From Alopecurus myosuroides (taxonomy: Eukaryota > Streptophyta > Magnoliopsida > Poales > Poaceae), in assembly GCA_028641055.1 (NCBI GenBank), contig CM054062.1, positions 23,630,536 through 23,694,535 on the forward strand: a stretch of 64,000 nt of DNA, in the 5' to 3' direction. This document shows positions 30,261 through 39,380 of the stretch, piece after piece (position 1 is the first letter of the stretch; the number at the start of each line of letters is the position of its first letter). The notes beneath the pieces are model-generated. The model worked only from the letters and a program-made list of their open reading frames with translations. It was not told where the DNA came from and made no database searches. The translations under genes were made by a program, and so were the position numbers.

Positions 30261-33200
30261 GTGCAATGGCACACAACTGTCGCGGTTTGGGAGGCGCGGC
30301 GACAGTGAAGGAGATCCGTGACCTTGCACGGAGGCATGCCCCCACGGTGCTTTTTGTTTTCGAGACTCAACTTAATAGAACTCGTGTTGAACGTCTAGCA
30401 CCGTCATTAGGCTTTGATAAAGCCTTTGCTGTTAGCAGCTCAGGTCGTAGTGGTGGAATTGGCTTGTTCTGGAACAACAGTATATCAATAGAAATTTTAC
30501 CGTACTCCCAGTATCATATTGATGCAATCATCACAGAGGGAGGGAAGGAGCCGTGGAGGATCACGGGGGTTTATGGAGAGGCTCAAACGAGCGAACGCCA
30601 CAAAACGTGGAATATGCTGAAATATATCCGTTCCTCGTCTGATTTACCCTGGGTTTGTCTAGGGGATTTTAATGAAGTCCTGCACCGTCATGAGCATGTG
30701 GGTGTGCAGGAGAGAAGTTATGCACAAATTGAAGGTTTCAGAGATATGGTAGATGTGTGTGGGTTACAGGACTTGGGTTACCAAGGAAATAGTTGGACGT
30801 ACGAGAAGAGAGTCGCTGGAGGTTCCTTCTGTAGGGTACGGCTTGATCGAGCGCTTGCTTCTCCTGGATGGTGCACGAGATACCCGATGGCAACGCTGCG
30901 CCACCTCACGGCGGCGTCATCGGACCATTGTCCTATCATGCTTACATGGGACAGCCCGGCACGAGTTGGACGCAGGGGAGCTGATGGCGCAGTATTTCGG
31001 TATGAGATCATGTGGGAGCGGCATGAGAATTTGCAACAAACACTCGAGCAGGAGTGGAATCAACATGGACGTGCGGGAACCCTCGTAGAACTGCAGGAAA
31101 AACTTACTGCAGTCACTGGAGCATTACAAAGGTGGGGAAAGAACACTTTTGGAAGTGTACGGATGGAAATACAATGCTTGCGGGATGATCTGAAGAGAAT
31201 GCGAGAAGAACCGTCGCGCACGGGCCCGACGCACGCTGAGCTGAAGGTGGTGGAGCGGCTACTTGAGCTTGATCAGCGAGAGGAGATTATGTGGCGACAA
31301 CGATCCCGTGTCCAATGGCTAGCGGAGGGAGATAAGAACACGAGATTCTTTCATTTGCGTGCTAGTCAACGGAAGAAAAGAAACAAAATTACTCGCCTGA
31401 CTAAAACCACAGGAGAGGTGACGGAGGATCCAAGGGAGATGGCGGAAATTACTAACCGTTTTTATTGTGATCTCTACAGGTCTGAGGGAACGGAGAACAT
31501 GGACGAAGTACTCAATACAGTCCCTGTCCGTGTTACAAATCAGATGAATGAGGGTCTCATAGCAACTATAAAGGAGAAAGAAGTTAAAGACGCCTTGTTT
31601 CAGATGTTTCCTACCAAGGCCCCTGGCCCTGACGGGTTGCCAGCACATTTCTTCCAACGTAATTGGGAGTTATGCGGAGGCGAGGTTACCCAAGTGGTGC
31701 TGCGAGTGCTGCGAGGGGAGGATGATCCGACCATCTTCAATAAAACATGCATAGTCCTCATTCCGAAGGTGGATAAACCTGAAGACTTGGGTCAGTTTCG
31801 TCCTATCAGTCTATGTAATGTGGTCTACAAGATAGCGTCGAAGGTGCTTGCCAACAGATTGAAGCAGATTCTTCCAGAAATTATTTCAGAGGAGCAATCA
31901 GCGTTCGTGCCAGGTAGACTAATTACAGATAATATTATCACTGCATATGAGTGCCTGCATTTTATGAAACGAAACAAGGCGGTGAAGCATAGATTCTGTG
32001 CACTTAAACTCGATATGAGGAAGGCGTATGACCGTGTGGAGTGGACGTATCTGAGGGCCATCATGTGCAAGCTTGGTTTCCACAACACATGGGTTGATAC
32101 AGTGATGAGGATGGTGAGTACAGTAACATTCTCAGTTTTGTTTAATGGGGAACGTCTCGAGGAGTTCACGCCCTCAAGGGGAATTCGCCAGGGTGACCCA
32201 ATCTCGCCGTATTTGTTCTTGTTAGCAGCAGAGGGCCTTTCGTGCCTCTTAAAATTCAGAAGCCAATCATCAAACCTCCAGGGATTACAGGTGGCCGCTA
32301 CTGCCCCGGCAGTCAATCACCTCCTCTTCGCAGATGATAGCCTGCTGTTTTTCAAAGCAAATGAAGCGAGCGCGGGAGAAGCAAGAGATGCAATGGAAGC
32401 TTACTGTAAAGCATCTGGTCAACGTGTCAATTTGGACAAATCCTCTATTTTCTTTAGCAAAAGATGTCCAACAACGATACGGGATGATCTGAAAATAATA
32501 CTCAACGTGCAGAAGGAGGCGTTGAGCGAGAGATACCTGGGGATGCCGTCTTCGGTGGGGCAAGCCACAAACGGAGCTTTCAAATTCTTGAAAGACAGAA
32601 TATGGAAGAGGATCCAGGGATGGATAGAACAATGCCTCTCGGCTGGAGGAAAGGAGATACTCATTAAATCGGTCATACAGGCCATACCCACCTTCTCAAT
32701 GGCATGTTTCAAATTACCGAAAGGTTTGTGTGAGCACATCAATACCTTGATTCGTAAATTTTGGTGGGGAAGCAAGGATGGGAAACGGAAAATGTCTTGG
32801 GTTTCATGGGAAGAGATGACGAAACCAAAATATGCGGGAGGCATTGGATTCCGCGATATAGAGTTGTTCAACTTGGCACTTCTGGCTCGGCAGGGATGGC
32901 GATTACTTATGAACTCGGAGACGCTAAGTGCAAAGGTTCTTAAGGCGGTTTATTTCCCTCAGTCAAGTTTTCTGAATGCTGAGCTGGGATCCCACCCCTC
33001 CAAAATATGGAGATCGATCATGGAAGGGAGGGGGGTTTTGACCCAGGGACTCATCCGTCGTATTGGGACGGGAGAGGATACGCACCCATGGAATGATCAA
33101 TGGCTGCCACGAGATGGCGCATTGCGGCCGTTTGCTTGTTTACTGGACGAACACCCGATACGGGTAGCGGAATTCATCAACCAGGCTGAGAAGAGATGGG

Positions 33201-34390
33201 ATACAAACAAATTACTGACATTCTTTCTTCCAATGGATGTTCAGGTGATACAAAATATACCGATCAGCACGAGACCACAGCAAGACTTTTGGGCATGGCA
33301 CTATGAGAAGCGGGGAGTGTTTAGTGTGCGATCGGCTTACCGAATGCTGGCGACTACCAAGGATACACGGGAGGCCTGGTTGGATAGTGCCGCATCGAGT
33401 TCAGACACAACAGGGACAGCCCAGAGCTGGACTACACTCTGGAGTATTCGGATACCTGCGAAACTGAAGAATTTCCTGTGGCGTTTGGCCAAACAATCGC
33501 TGCCGACAGGGGATGTTCTTCACTACCGACATATTGCACCTACGAGTGTGTGTGGAATTTGCGGAGCAGAGGACTCTTGGAGGCATTCTCTGCTAGACTG
33601 TACGATGGCCCGATGCGTTTGGGCACTGGCAGATGAGGAGATGACCGAGCATATGAGTCAAGTGCAGGAACCGGGGGCTAGAAGATGGTTATTCACAATG
33701 ATGGAATCATTACCTCATGACCAGCTTGTGAGGATGTGCGTAACGCTTTGGGCGTTGTGGTATGCGCGACGAAAGGCAATTCACGAGGGCGTATTTCAGA
33801 GCCCGCTAAGTACACACAGTTTTGTGATCAATTTTATATCTGATCTGGAACAATCACAGCAGATGGTTTCCGCGAGGAGCACAAGGGCAATGGAAACACC
33901 GGGTAATATTAACTGGTGTCCACCTAGAGCTGGAGCGGCTAAGATCAATGTGGACGCGGGAGTGGCACGGAAACGGGAGAAAGGTGCCGTTGCTGCGGTT
34001 GCAAGAGGTGCGGATGGTTCGTACCTAGGAGCATCTGCAGTTGTTTACGAGGGGATCACTGATCCCGAAATGCTGGAGTCTATGGCTGTGCGAGAAGGAT
34101 TATGTCTGGCACAAGATCTTCTACTCACACGGATAACTATTGCTAGCGACTGCTTGAACGTTGTGGAGGCGCTTAAGGAGGAAAATCTGGGAAGGTTCAG
34201 CACCATACTACATGAAATAATAGCCACGGCGGGGGGTTTCGCCGAGGCTACCTTTGTGCATGAGAGGCGGGCGTCCAACACGGAACCTCATAAGTTGGCG
34301 CAGCAGAGTTTAGGATCGTCCTCGGGACGATACACTTGGCTTGGTTCGATACCCACGGGTATTTGTATCCCTAGTATTTTGATTCAATAA
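30257..34390 (+). CDS. LINE-3 ORF2: endonuclease, reverse transcriptase, zf-RVT, RNase H
   Basis: 1377 aa without a break. The APE-type endonuclease has AHNCRGLG, FVFETQL, GVYGEA, LGDFNEVLH and SDHCPI at residues 1-235, which cuts the target DNA. Reverse transcriptase at about 440-720 has TKAPGPDGLPAHFF, FRPISLCNVVYK, LKLDMRKAYDRVEW, GIRQGDPISPYLF and LLFADDSLLFF. The zf-RVT finger CGICGAEDSWRHSLLDC lies near 1095-1115. A C-terminal RNase H-like domain (RVT_3 type; INVDAGV, EMLESMAVREGL, IASDCLNVV, SNTEPHKLAQ) covers about 1230-1355. RNase H would remove element RNA after first-strand synthesis. Translation may depend on re-initiation at the ATGA overlap with ORF1. The usual Lys after the endonuclease Glu (ETK) is Gln here. 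Confidence 0.92.
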   Translation: MSAMAHNCRGLGGAATVKEIRDLARRHAPTVLFVFETQLNRTRVERLAPSLGFDKAFAVSSSGRSGGIGLFWNNSISIEILPYSQYHIDAIITEGGKEPWRITGVYGEAQTSERHKTWNMLKYIRSSSDLPWVCLGDFNEVLHRHEHVGVQERSYAQIEGFRDMVDVCGLQDLGYQGNSWTYEKRVAGGSFCRVRLDRALASPGWCTRYPMATLRHLTAASSDHCPIMLTWDSPARVGRRGADGAVFRYEIMWERHENLQQTLEQEWNQHGRAGTLVELQEKLTAVTGALQRWGKNTFGSVRMEIQCLRDDLKRMREEPSRTGPTHAELKVVERLLELDQREEIMWRQRSRVQWLAEGDKNTRFFHLRASQRKKRNKITRLTKTTGEVTEDPREMAEITNRFYCDLYRSEGTENMDEVLNTVPVRVTNQMNEGLIATIKEKEVKDALFQMFPTKAPGPDGLPAHFFQRNWELCGGEVTQVVLRVLRGEDDPTIFNKTCIVLIPKVDKPEDLGQFRPISLCNVVYKIASKVLANRLKQILPEIISEEQSAFVPGRLITDNIITAYECLHFMKRNKAVKHRFCALKLDMRKAYDRVEWTYLRAIMCKLGFHNTWVDTVMRMVSTVTFSVLFNGERLEEFTPSRGIRQGDPISPYLFLLAAEGLSCLLKFRSQSSNLQGLQVAATAPAVNHLLFADDSLLFFKANEASAGEARDAMEAYCKASGQRVNLDKSSIFFSKRCPTTIRDDLKIILNVQKEALSERYLGMPSSVGQATNGAFKFLKDRIWKRIQGWIEQCLSAGGKEILIKSVIQAIPTFSMACFKLPKGLCEHINTLIRKFWWGSKDGKRKMSWVSWEEMTKPKYAGGIGFRDIELFNLALLARQGWRLLMNSETLSAKVLKAVYFPQSSFLNAELGSHPSKIWRSIMEGRGVLTQGLIRRIGTGEDTHPWNDQWLPRDGALRPFACLLDEHPIRVAEFINQAEKRWDTNKLLTFFLPMDVQVIQNIPISTRPQQDFWAWHYEKRGVFSVRSAYRMLATTKDTREAWLDSAASSSDTTGTAQSWTTLWSIRIPAKLKNFLWRLAKQSLPTGDVLHYRHIAPTSVCGICGAEDSWRHSLLDCTMARCVWALADEEMTEHMSQVQEPGARRWLFTMMESLPHDQLVRMCVTLWALWYARRKAIHEGVFQSPLSTHSFVINFISDLEQSQQMVSARSTRAMETPGNINWCPPRAGAAKINVDAGVARKREKGAVAAVARGADGSYLGASAVVYEGITDPEMLESMAVREGLCLAQDLLLTRITIASDCLNVVEALKEENLGRFSTILHEIIATAGGFAEATFVHERRASNTEPHKLAQQSLGSSSGRYTWLGSIPTGICIPSILIQ

Positions 34391-34756
34391 ATACCAGATT
34401 GTGTGCTCAAAAAAAAAAAAAAAAAAAAAATCGTATGTCGGATGGACAAAACGGACAGTGCAGATTGGCGCACAGCGCGCTAGCAACTTAGGTCATCTCC
34501 AGCGGGGCTGCTCATTTGCCCCGGACTGGTCCGTTTTGAGCAGCCTGGCCCAAAACCAGGCCCCAGCGGGGCTGCTCAACCCACGGCCTGGTCCGTTTTC
34601 AGTCCGCGGATGCTCAAATCCGACCCAAATTTGGGTCAGATTTGAGCAGCCCGCGGACACGAAACGGACGCGCGCGCTCGGTCGTGTCCATTGTTCGGTC
34701 AAAGGGGTGGCCCGCCGGCCAGTGACCGCGGCGACGGCTCGGCTACCCACGGGGTC

Positions 34757-34768
34757 CTATTTAAATGG
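34757..34768 (+). promoter_or_regulatory. TATA-like box inside the Harbinger-type element
   Basis: CTATTTAAATGG stands about 115-125 bases before the ATG of the passenger ORF and is an AT-rich island in a GC-rich region. A start of transcription near 34790 would give a 5' UTR of about 90 bases. Confidence 0.45.
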
Positions 34769-34881
34769 GACCCGCGGCCACGCGTCCCTCCCCACGCGCA
34801 CCGCCTCCTCGCAGTCACCGCCCACTTCACTGCCCTCGCAGTCACCACCGCCTCCTCCCCTCGCCTTCCTCGCCGCCGGCC

Positions 34882-36030
34882 ATGGGCCGCAACTGGCTAA
34901 ACTGGGGCCGTGGGAAGAACGACCACGAGGCCGGCGGCTCACGACGCCGCCGCGAGCCCTCTCCCCCTCCTTCCCTCCCTCCTCCACCGCCTATGACCCG
35001 CCTCCAGCGCGCCCAATCCGAGCAGGTGCGCTCGCCGCCGCCCTCTCCCCCTCCTTCTTCTCAGGCGCCGTTCCGCCTGGTGCCCGCCAGGGTCCGCGAA
35101 CGGCCCTACCTCAATAAGAGGCGGTGCCAATGGTACTGGGACCGTGCGATCCCAGTGCCATGGCCAGATGTCCACCTCTCCGACGGGTGGCATCTGAACA
35201 GGGACAGGATCCCTGTGCCGCCGGTGCCGCGGTCCGGCGCGGCGCGGGAGGTGGAGATCCACCGCCGGCGCGATGAGCTGCCACCGGACCTGCGCGCCCA
35301 CCCGGCGTTCGCGGTGAACAGTCCCCACTGGGACACTTGGTTCACCGACGAACACGACCTGCGCCGCAGGTCGTACTTCGGTGCGCGCCGCGCCCGCGGG
35401 GAGCCCCAGTTCCCGCCGCCGTCACCTCCACGCCAGGCGAGGCGTGGAGCCGCCCCCCAACGTCCCCTCCGCATTGGCGGCCGCGCCCCGGTCGTCAAGG
35501 ACGAACCAGAGGAGGAACCTCCTCAATGGTTCGAGGAGGAGGACGACCACGACGTCGACATGGCCGAGCCCGAGCCCAACGAGGAGCTCCAGCTGGCCAT
35601 GGCCATCGAGGCCTCCAGGAGGGAGGCGGAAGCGGCGGCCGAGGCGGAGGCCCGCGCGCTGGAGGACGCCCTCGCGGCGGTGGCCGCGCAGCAGGCGGCG
35701 GAGGCGGCAGAGGCCCGCGCAGCCGGCGCGCGGGCTGTGGACGAGGCCGTGGCGGCCATCCACGCGCAACGCGTCGACGACTACCCCTACGACGAGGAGG
35801 TAGACGACGACGGGCGCGATGAGAACGCCCCGGTGCCGGCCTGGTTCGAGCCCCTTGTGGGCATGCGCTGGAGGTGGGAGGCGCCACCACCAGAGCACCT
35901 CGTGCCGCCGCCCCGGCCTGCCACGCCGCCACCGCGGACCCAGCCTCCCACGCCGCAGGCGGCCAGGGCCGCCCCGCTGCCACCCCACCTCGCCCCCGAG
36001 ACTCCCGACTACGTCATCCTGGATGACTAG
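34882..36030 (+). CDS. Passenger ORF of the Harbinger-type element, unknown function
   Basis: 382 aa from an ATG in strong context (GGCCATGGGC). The frame is open further upstream, but this start fits the TATA-like box. It begins MGRNWLNWGRGK, then a Pro-rich linker, then a compact Trp/Arg-rich region at about residues 85-180 (RRCQWYWDRAIPVPWPDVHL, WHLNRDRIPVPPVPRSG, HWDTWFTDEHDLRRRSYFGA). An acidic stretch, an Ala/Glu helical segment (about 230-290, EELQLAMAIEASRREA) and a Pro-rich tail ending PDYVILDD follow. EELQLAMAIEAS resembles a ubiquitin-interacting motif. No transposase or DNA-binding domain is recognised. I believe similar proteins with PVPPVP...DLRRRSYF-like segments are repeated in grass genomes, but this is from memory. 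It may be a captured host gene or an accessory protein of the element family. Confidence 0.6.
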   Translation: MGRNWLNWGRGKNDHEAGGSRRRREPSPPPSLPPPPPMTRLQRAQSEQVRSPPPSPPPSSQAPFRLVPARVRERPYLNKRRCQWYWDRAIPVPWPDVHLSDGWHLNRDRIPVPPVPRSGAAREVEIHRRRDELPPDLRAHPAFAVNSPHWDTWFTDEHDLRRRSYFGARRARGEPQFPPPSPPRQARRGAAPQRPLRIGGRAPVVKDEPEEEPPQWFEEEDDHDVDMAEPEPNEELQLAMAIEASRREAEAAAEAEARALEDALAAVAAQQAAEAAEARAAGARAVDEAVAAIHAQRVDDYPYDEEVDDDGRDENAPVPAWFEPLVGMRWRWEAPPPEHLVPPPRPATPPPRTQPPTPQAARAAPLPPHLAPETPDYVILDD

Positions 36031-38279
36031 GAGCTCCGGGGCCAACTCCGGCGCCGCCATGCCACTGGCCAGTGGCCGTCTAGCCCTAGCTAGACGTTTA
36101 TTTTATGTTTTTTTTTTATTTTTAGGTTGTAAATCTATGGGCCCCTGTGGGCCCTACTAAATCTATGGAATGTCCTCTTTTGGTATGAGCAGCCCCACTG
36201 GGGGCACCTGGTCCGGGCCGTGTCCGAGGACAGCGGACGGCTGCTCAAACAGACAAAATGCGGACCAAACTGGTCCGCATTTGAGCAGCCCCGCTGGAGA
36301 TGACCTTAGTAACCGGTAGTGCATTAGGATAGTCACAATGAAGAGTAACATGCACTAGCAACATACATATTTTTTAGACTATGTTACTACCTTCATAGTG
36401 GGTAGTAAACAAAATGTGGTGTCATGCAAAAATGTATTTATGAGGTTGCAGACTCATATTATCTTGGGAAGTGTGATGTTACGGTAACTAGCTATGTTAC
36501 CACATCATCCTCTCTCCTCATTAACTACTTGCCACATTAGATTTTTTTTGCCTATGTGGCATTGATGTTACTACTTAGTTACTGCTCATTTGTAACATCC
36601 CAAGTCTGAAAAATAGCCTTTAGAATGTTTTGCTCTCTGTTATTTTATGTTTTGCATCATGGCATCATGTTGATTGCATTTGTTTTGCTTGTTTTCCTTT
36701 GTTTTCCAACTGTTTTCATTTGTTTTCCTTTGTTTTCTATTTGAATTTCAAACCAAAATTCAAACCTTTTGTTTCATCCTTGTGATGTTACAATTTCCAA
36801 ATGATATTTCAAAATAAAACAATCAATTGTTTCCATTAAAGTGTGATTTCAAAAATGTTGTTTTGTTTCTATCAAAAATTCATTTAATATCAAACCCTTT
36901 TCAAATTCAATTTGTTTTCCATTTGAAATTCCAAACCAACATCCAAATAGTTGTTTCCAAATCAAAACCTTAATTGTTTCCAATTATCCCATAATGTTCA
37001 ACTAATAAAATGGTGTTATCATTTCAATTAATTAATTCCAAGGTGGTTTCAAATTCAAAGCAAATCATCAACAGCACCTAATTGGAACATTTTGGAATTA
37101 CCAAACAAATCAACCATTTGTTCTATTTTAATCAATAGGGTTCACCCTATTAAAATCCTTGTTTTCAATATTGAACAATTAATTCCCAAATTGCTTTCAA
37201 ATCCAAACCAAATCACTAAACAACACCTCTTTTGAAATTATAAAAATAACCAAAACATTGTTGTACTCTTTGTTTCCAATTAAACTCATTGGTTTTCCAT
37301 AATTAAAATTCTTGTTTTAAATAACCAATTATAAACCAAAATTTCATTCAAATGCAAGCCATTACAAAAACAGCAAATAAATTTAAATTCTCAAAAACCT
37401 AAGTGGCCAAGTGGTGGTTGTTGAGCCAACAAACTCACAGGAATTTTTCTCAAATTTTTTGCAACTCAAAACCCTCAAATCTCTTCCCTTTTCTAATTGC
37501 TACAAAAAAAATATAACTGGAATAAAAAGATTAAAAAAGCAAGGAGAGAGAGAGAGAGGCCACCAAAGCCCAATTTCTCCCCCAGCCCACCTATTTCTTT
37601 TTTGGCCCAGTACCCCTTCATTCTTGTCTTCTTCCTCCCCCAGACGTCACCATCTGTACGATGGCAGCTCCACCGTGTGATCTCTCCCCCCCTCTCCGAT
37701 GACTAGCCGTACTAGGCTCTCCCCCCATAAAACAGCCACCTTCTCCCCTCTGCCTACCCTAGCCGCCCTAGTCTCCTTCCTCCTCCAGCCGCCTCCACCT
37801 CCATCTCCCCATCTCTGTAGTTTTCCCTCTGTAACTGAACCTTCCATAGCCGGAGATGGTGGTTCATGGAGCCAAGGCTACGGTCGACGAAAAGGGCAAC
37901 CGATGGCGGGAATCGAACCGTGCCGTCTTCCCCTACCTCTCCACGCGAGGATTCATCAGGAGGACGACTACACCGCCGGCACCATCCCCTCCATCGCCGG
38001 CCGTCGCTCCCTGCCGCTGCCCTGTCCGCCCCGACCTCCTCCCCTTCGACCGCTAGGTGAGCGCCCGCTCCTCCTCCCTCCCGCTTACTCTCCTCCCTCT
38101 CCCTTGCCCCCACCACGCCGGCGCCCTCCCGCAGCGACCACCGCCCCGGCCGCTCGCCACCACCCCCGATCGTTGCGTCCTCTGTTAGTTGCAGAGACAG
38201 CGAACTGCACTTGCAGTTCAGTTAGAAATTCCGCAAAACTGCAGCACATACCCCCCGGTTCCCCTCTCTGTTCACAAAT

Positions 38280-38370
38280 AGAGCAGTAGCCCATCTGGTT
38301 CAGGTCCCCTTGCGCAGCCAGGAGGTGGGGGGATCGAATCCCACCCCCTGCATAATTAACCAACTTTTTT
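38280..38370 (+). ncRNA. Degenerate tRNA-like Pol III unit inside the solo LTR
   Basis: TAGCCCATCTGG at 38287-38298 matches the Pol III A box (TRGCNNARYNGG) at 11 of 12 positions. GATCGAATC at 38332-38340 is a perfect B box (GWTCRANNC). Their spacing is that of a tRNA. The T arm pairs at 4 of 5 positions and the D arm at 3 of 4, with A21 in place, but the acceptor stem pairs poorly. A run of six T (38365-38370) follows as a potential terminator. It is best read as a tRNA-derived relic or SINE head carried by the LTR, not a working tRNA gene. Confidence 0.45.
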
Positions 38371-38544
38371 ATTTTACATATGTTTTGGTCACAGAACTTC
38401 CTGGTAATCACCAATAGGCCCCTGGTAATTAATCTAGACCCCTGCAAAATTATTTCTAAGTCCCTAGCAGCTAAAAAATGGCAGATTGCACCCCAAATTT
38501 GTAAAATGCATAAAAAATTCATCCCAACTCCAATTTTAACTTTT

Positions 38545-39380
38545 TAAATATGTTTTCTGTACCAAATTAAATGTTCTATCCAAATATAAAGTTTGTTTAC
38601 TGTTTTGAATATTTAAAATTGGTGAAACATTTGAAAACTTGTCAAATTCACTTAAATTTGCAAAATTCATAACTTGTTCATAAAAATTCCAAATTCAACA
38701 AACCAAATATGTTTTCCAATCAACTTTTCATGTACTTTACAAATATAAATTTTGTTTGCTGTTTTGAATAATTTAAATTGCTGAAAACAACTGTTTCTTG
38801 TTTATTGCATTTAAAATTGCCAAAATAATAACTTGCTCATTTTAAATCCAATTTCAACAAATGAAATATGTTTTCCATGCAAAATTAAACCACCTTTTCA
38901 AATATAAAATTTGTTTCATGTTTTGAATAATTAAAATTGGTTAAATGATTTAAAACTTGTTTAAATCATTTAATATTGCTAAATTTATAACTTGATCAAA
39001 ACAAATTCTTTTGGGACATATAAAATATGTTTTCAAACCATAAAAGCATAACCTTTTCAAATATGAACTTCACTCAATGTTTTGCACACATAAAAATTCA
39101 AATAAGTTCATGTTTGAATTAAATTCATTTAATTCTTGCTTAAACTTGTTTAATTCATAAATAATTTATTTGAAATCGTTTTTCAACAAGTGAAACATGC
39201 ATTCCATCTAAAATTGTGTGTTATTTCCAAATATGAACTTTGTTATCTATTTTGAACAATTAAACTTGATGAAAACAACAAATGCTTGTGTGACACCTTT
39301 AAGTAACCAAAATTCCAAAACTTAATAAATGAATTTCTAAACTTGGTAAACCTTATTTCCAATTGCTTCTATTGTTGTTA
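38545..39380 (+). repeat. Diverged 159-bp tandem repeat (about five units) in the solo LTR
   Basis: The anchor CAAATATAAA or CAAATATGAA occurs at 38581, 38740, 38899, 39058 and 39228, giving periods of 159, 159, 159 and 170 bp. A second anchor (ATATGTTTTC-like) keeps about the same phase near 38548, 38706, 38865 and 39025. Units also share TGTTTTGAATAATTAAAATTG and TTCATAACTTG-like segments. A weaker periodicity of about 150-160 bp is visible at 36790-37300. Confidence 0.75.

Larger units (their letters stand above)
28767..34430 (+). mobile_element. LINE-3: apparently full-length, intact LINE with RNase H
   Basis: The 14-bp target sequence TCGTATGTCGGATG occurs at 28753-28766 and again right after the poly-A tail at 34431-34444. 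The 5664-bp element has a 5' UTR of about 220 bases, ORF1, an overlapping ORF2, a very short 3' UTR with AATAAATACC, and 22 A residues. Neither ORF has a stop or frameshift, and the catalytic residues checked are present. This is a good candidate for a recently active copy. ORF2 ends in an RNase H domain, unlike LINE-1 and LINE-2, so the window holds at least three LINE lineages or subtypes. Confidence 0.93.
34491..36305. mobile_element. PIF/Harbinger-type DNA transposon, non-autonomous, with a passenger ORF
   Basis: The terminal inverted repeats match over 24 bases (34491-34514 against 36282-36305), opening GGTCATCTCCAGCGGGGCTG. A TTA duplication lies on both sides (34488-34490, 36306-36308). 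A 3-bp TTA/TAA target is typical of PIF/Harbinger. The subterminal zones hold many copies of GAGCAGCC or its complement and of GGTCCG, likely transposase-binding repeats. No DDE transposase or Myb-like ORF is present. The interior is GC-rich and holds a TATA-like box and one long ORF. The classification rests on the target site and terminal repeats, not on a transposase. Confidence 0.8.

Noticed and set aside
34401..35117. Plus-strand ORF beginning MCSKKKKKKK
   Set aside because: It is an open frame through the LINE-3 poly-A tail and transposon ends; the lysines are the A run.
35422..36060. Minus-strand ORFs over the Harbinger-type element
   Set aside because: GC-rich shadow frames of the plus-strand ORF, with Arg/Pro/Gly-rich translations and no motifs.
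37699..38289. 196-aa Pro/Ser-rich ORF in the solo LTR
   Set aside because: Pyrimidine-rich LTR sequence; no conserved start, motif or partner.
38280..38352. A functional tRNA-Leu (CAG) gene
   Set aside because: Acceptor and anticodon stems pair poorly and the variable loop is too short; only the Pol III boxes are good.
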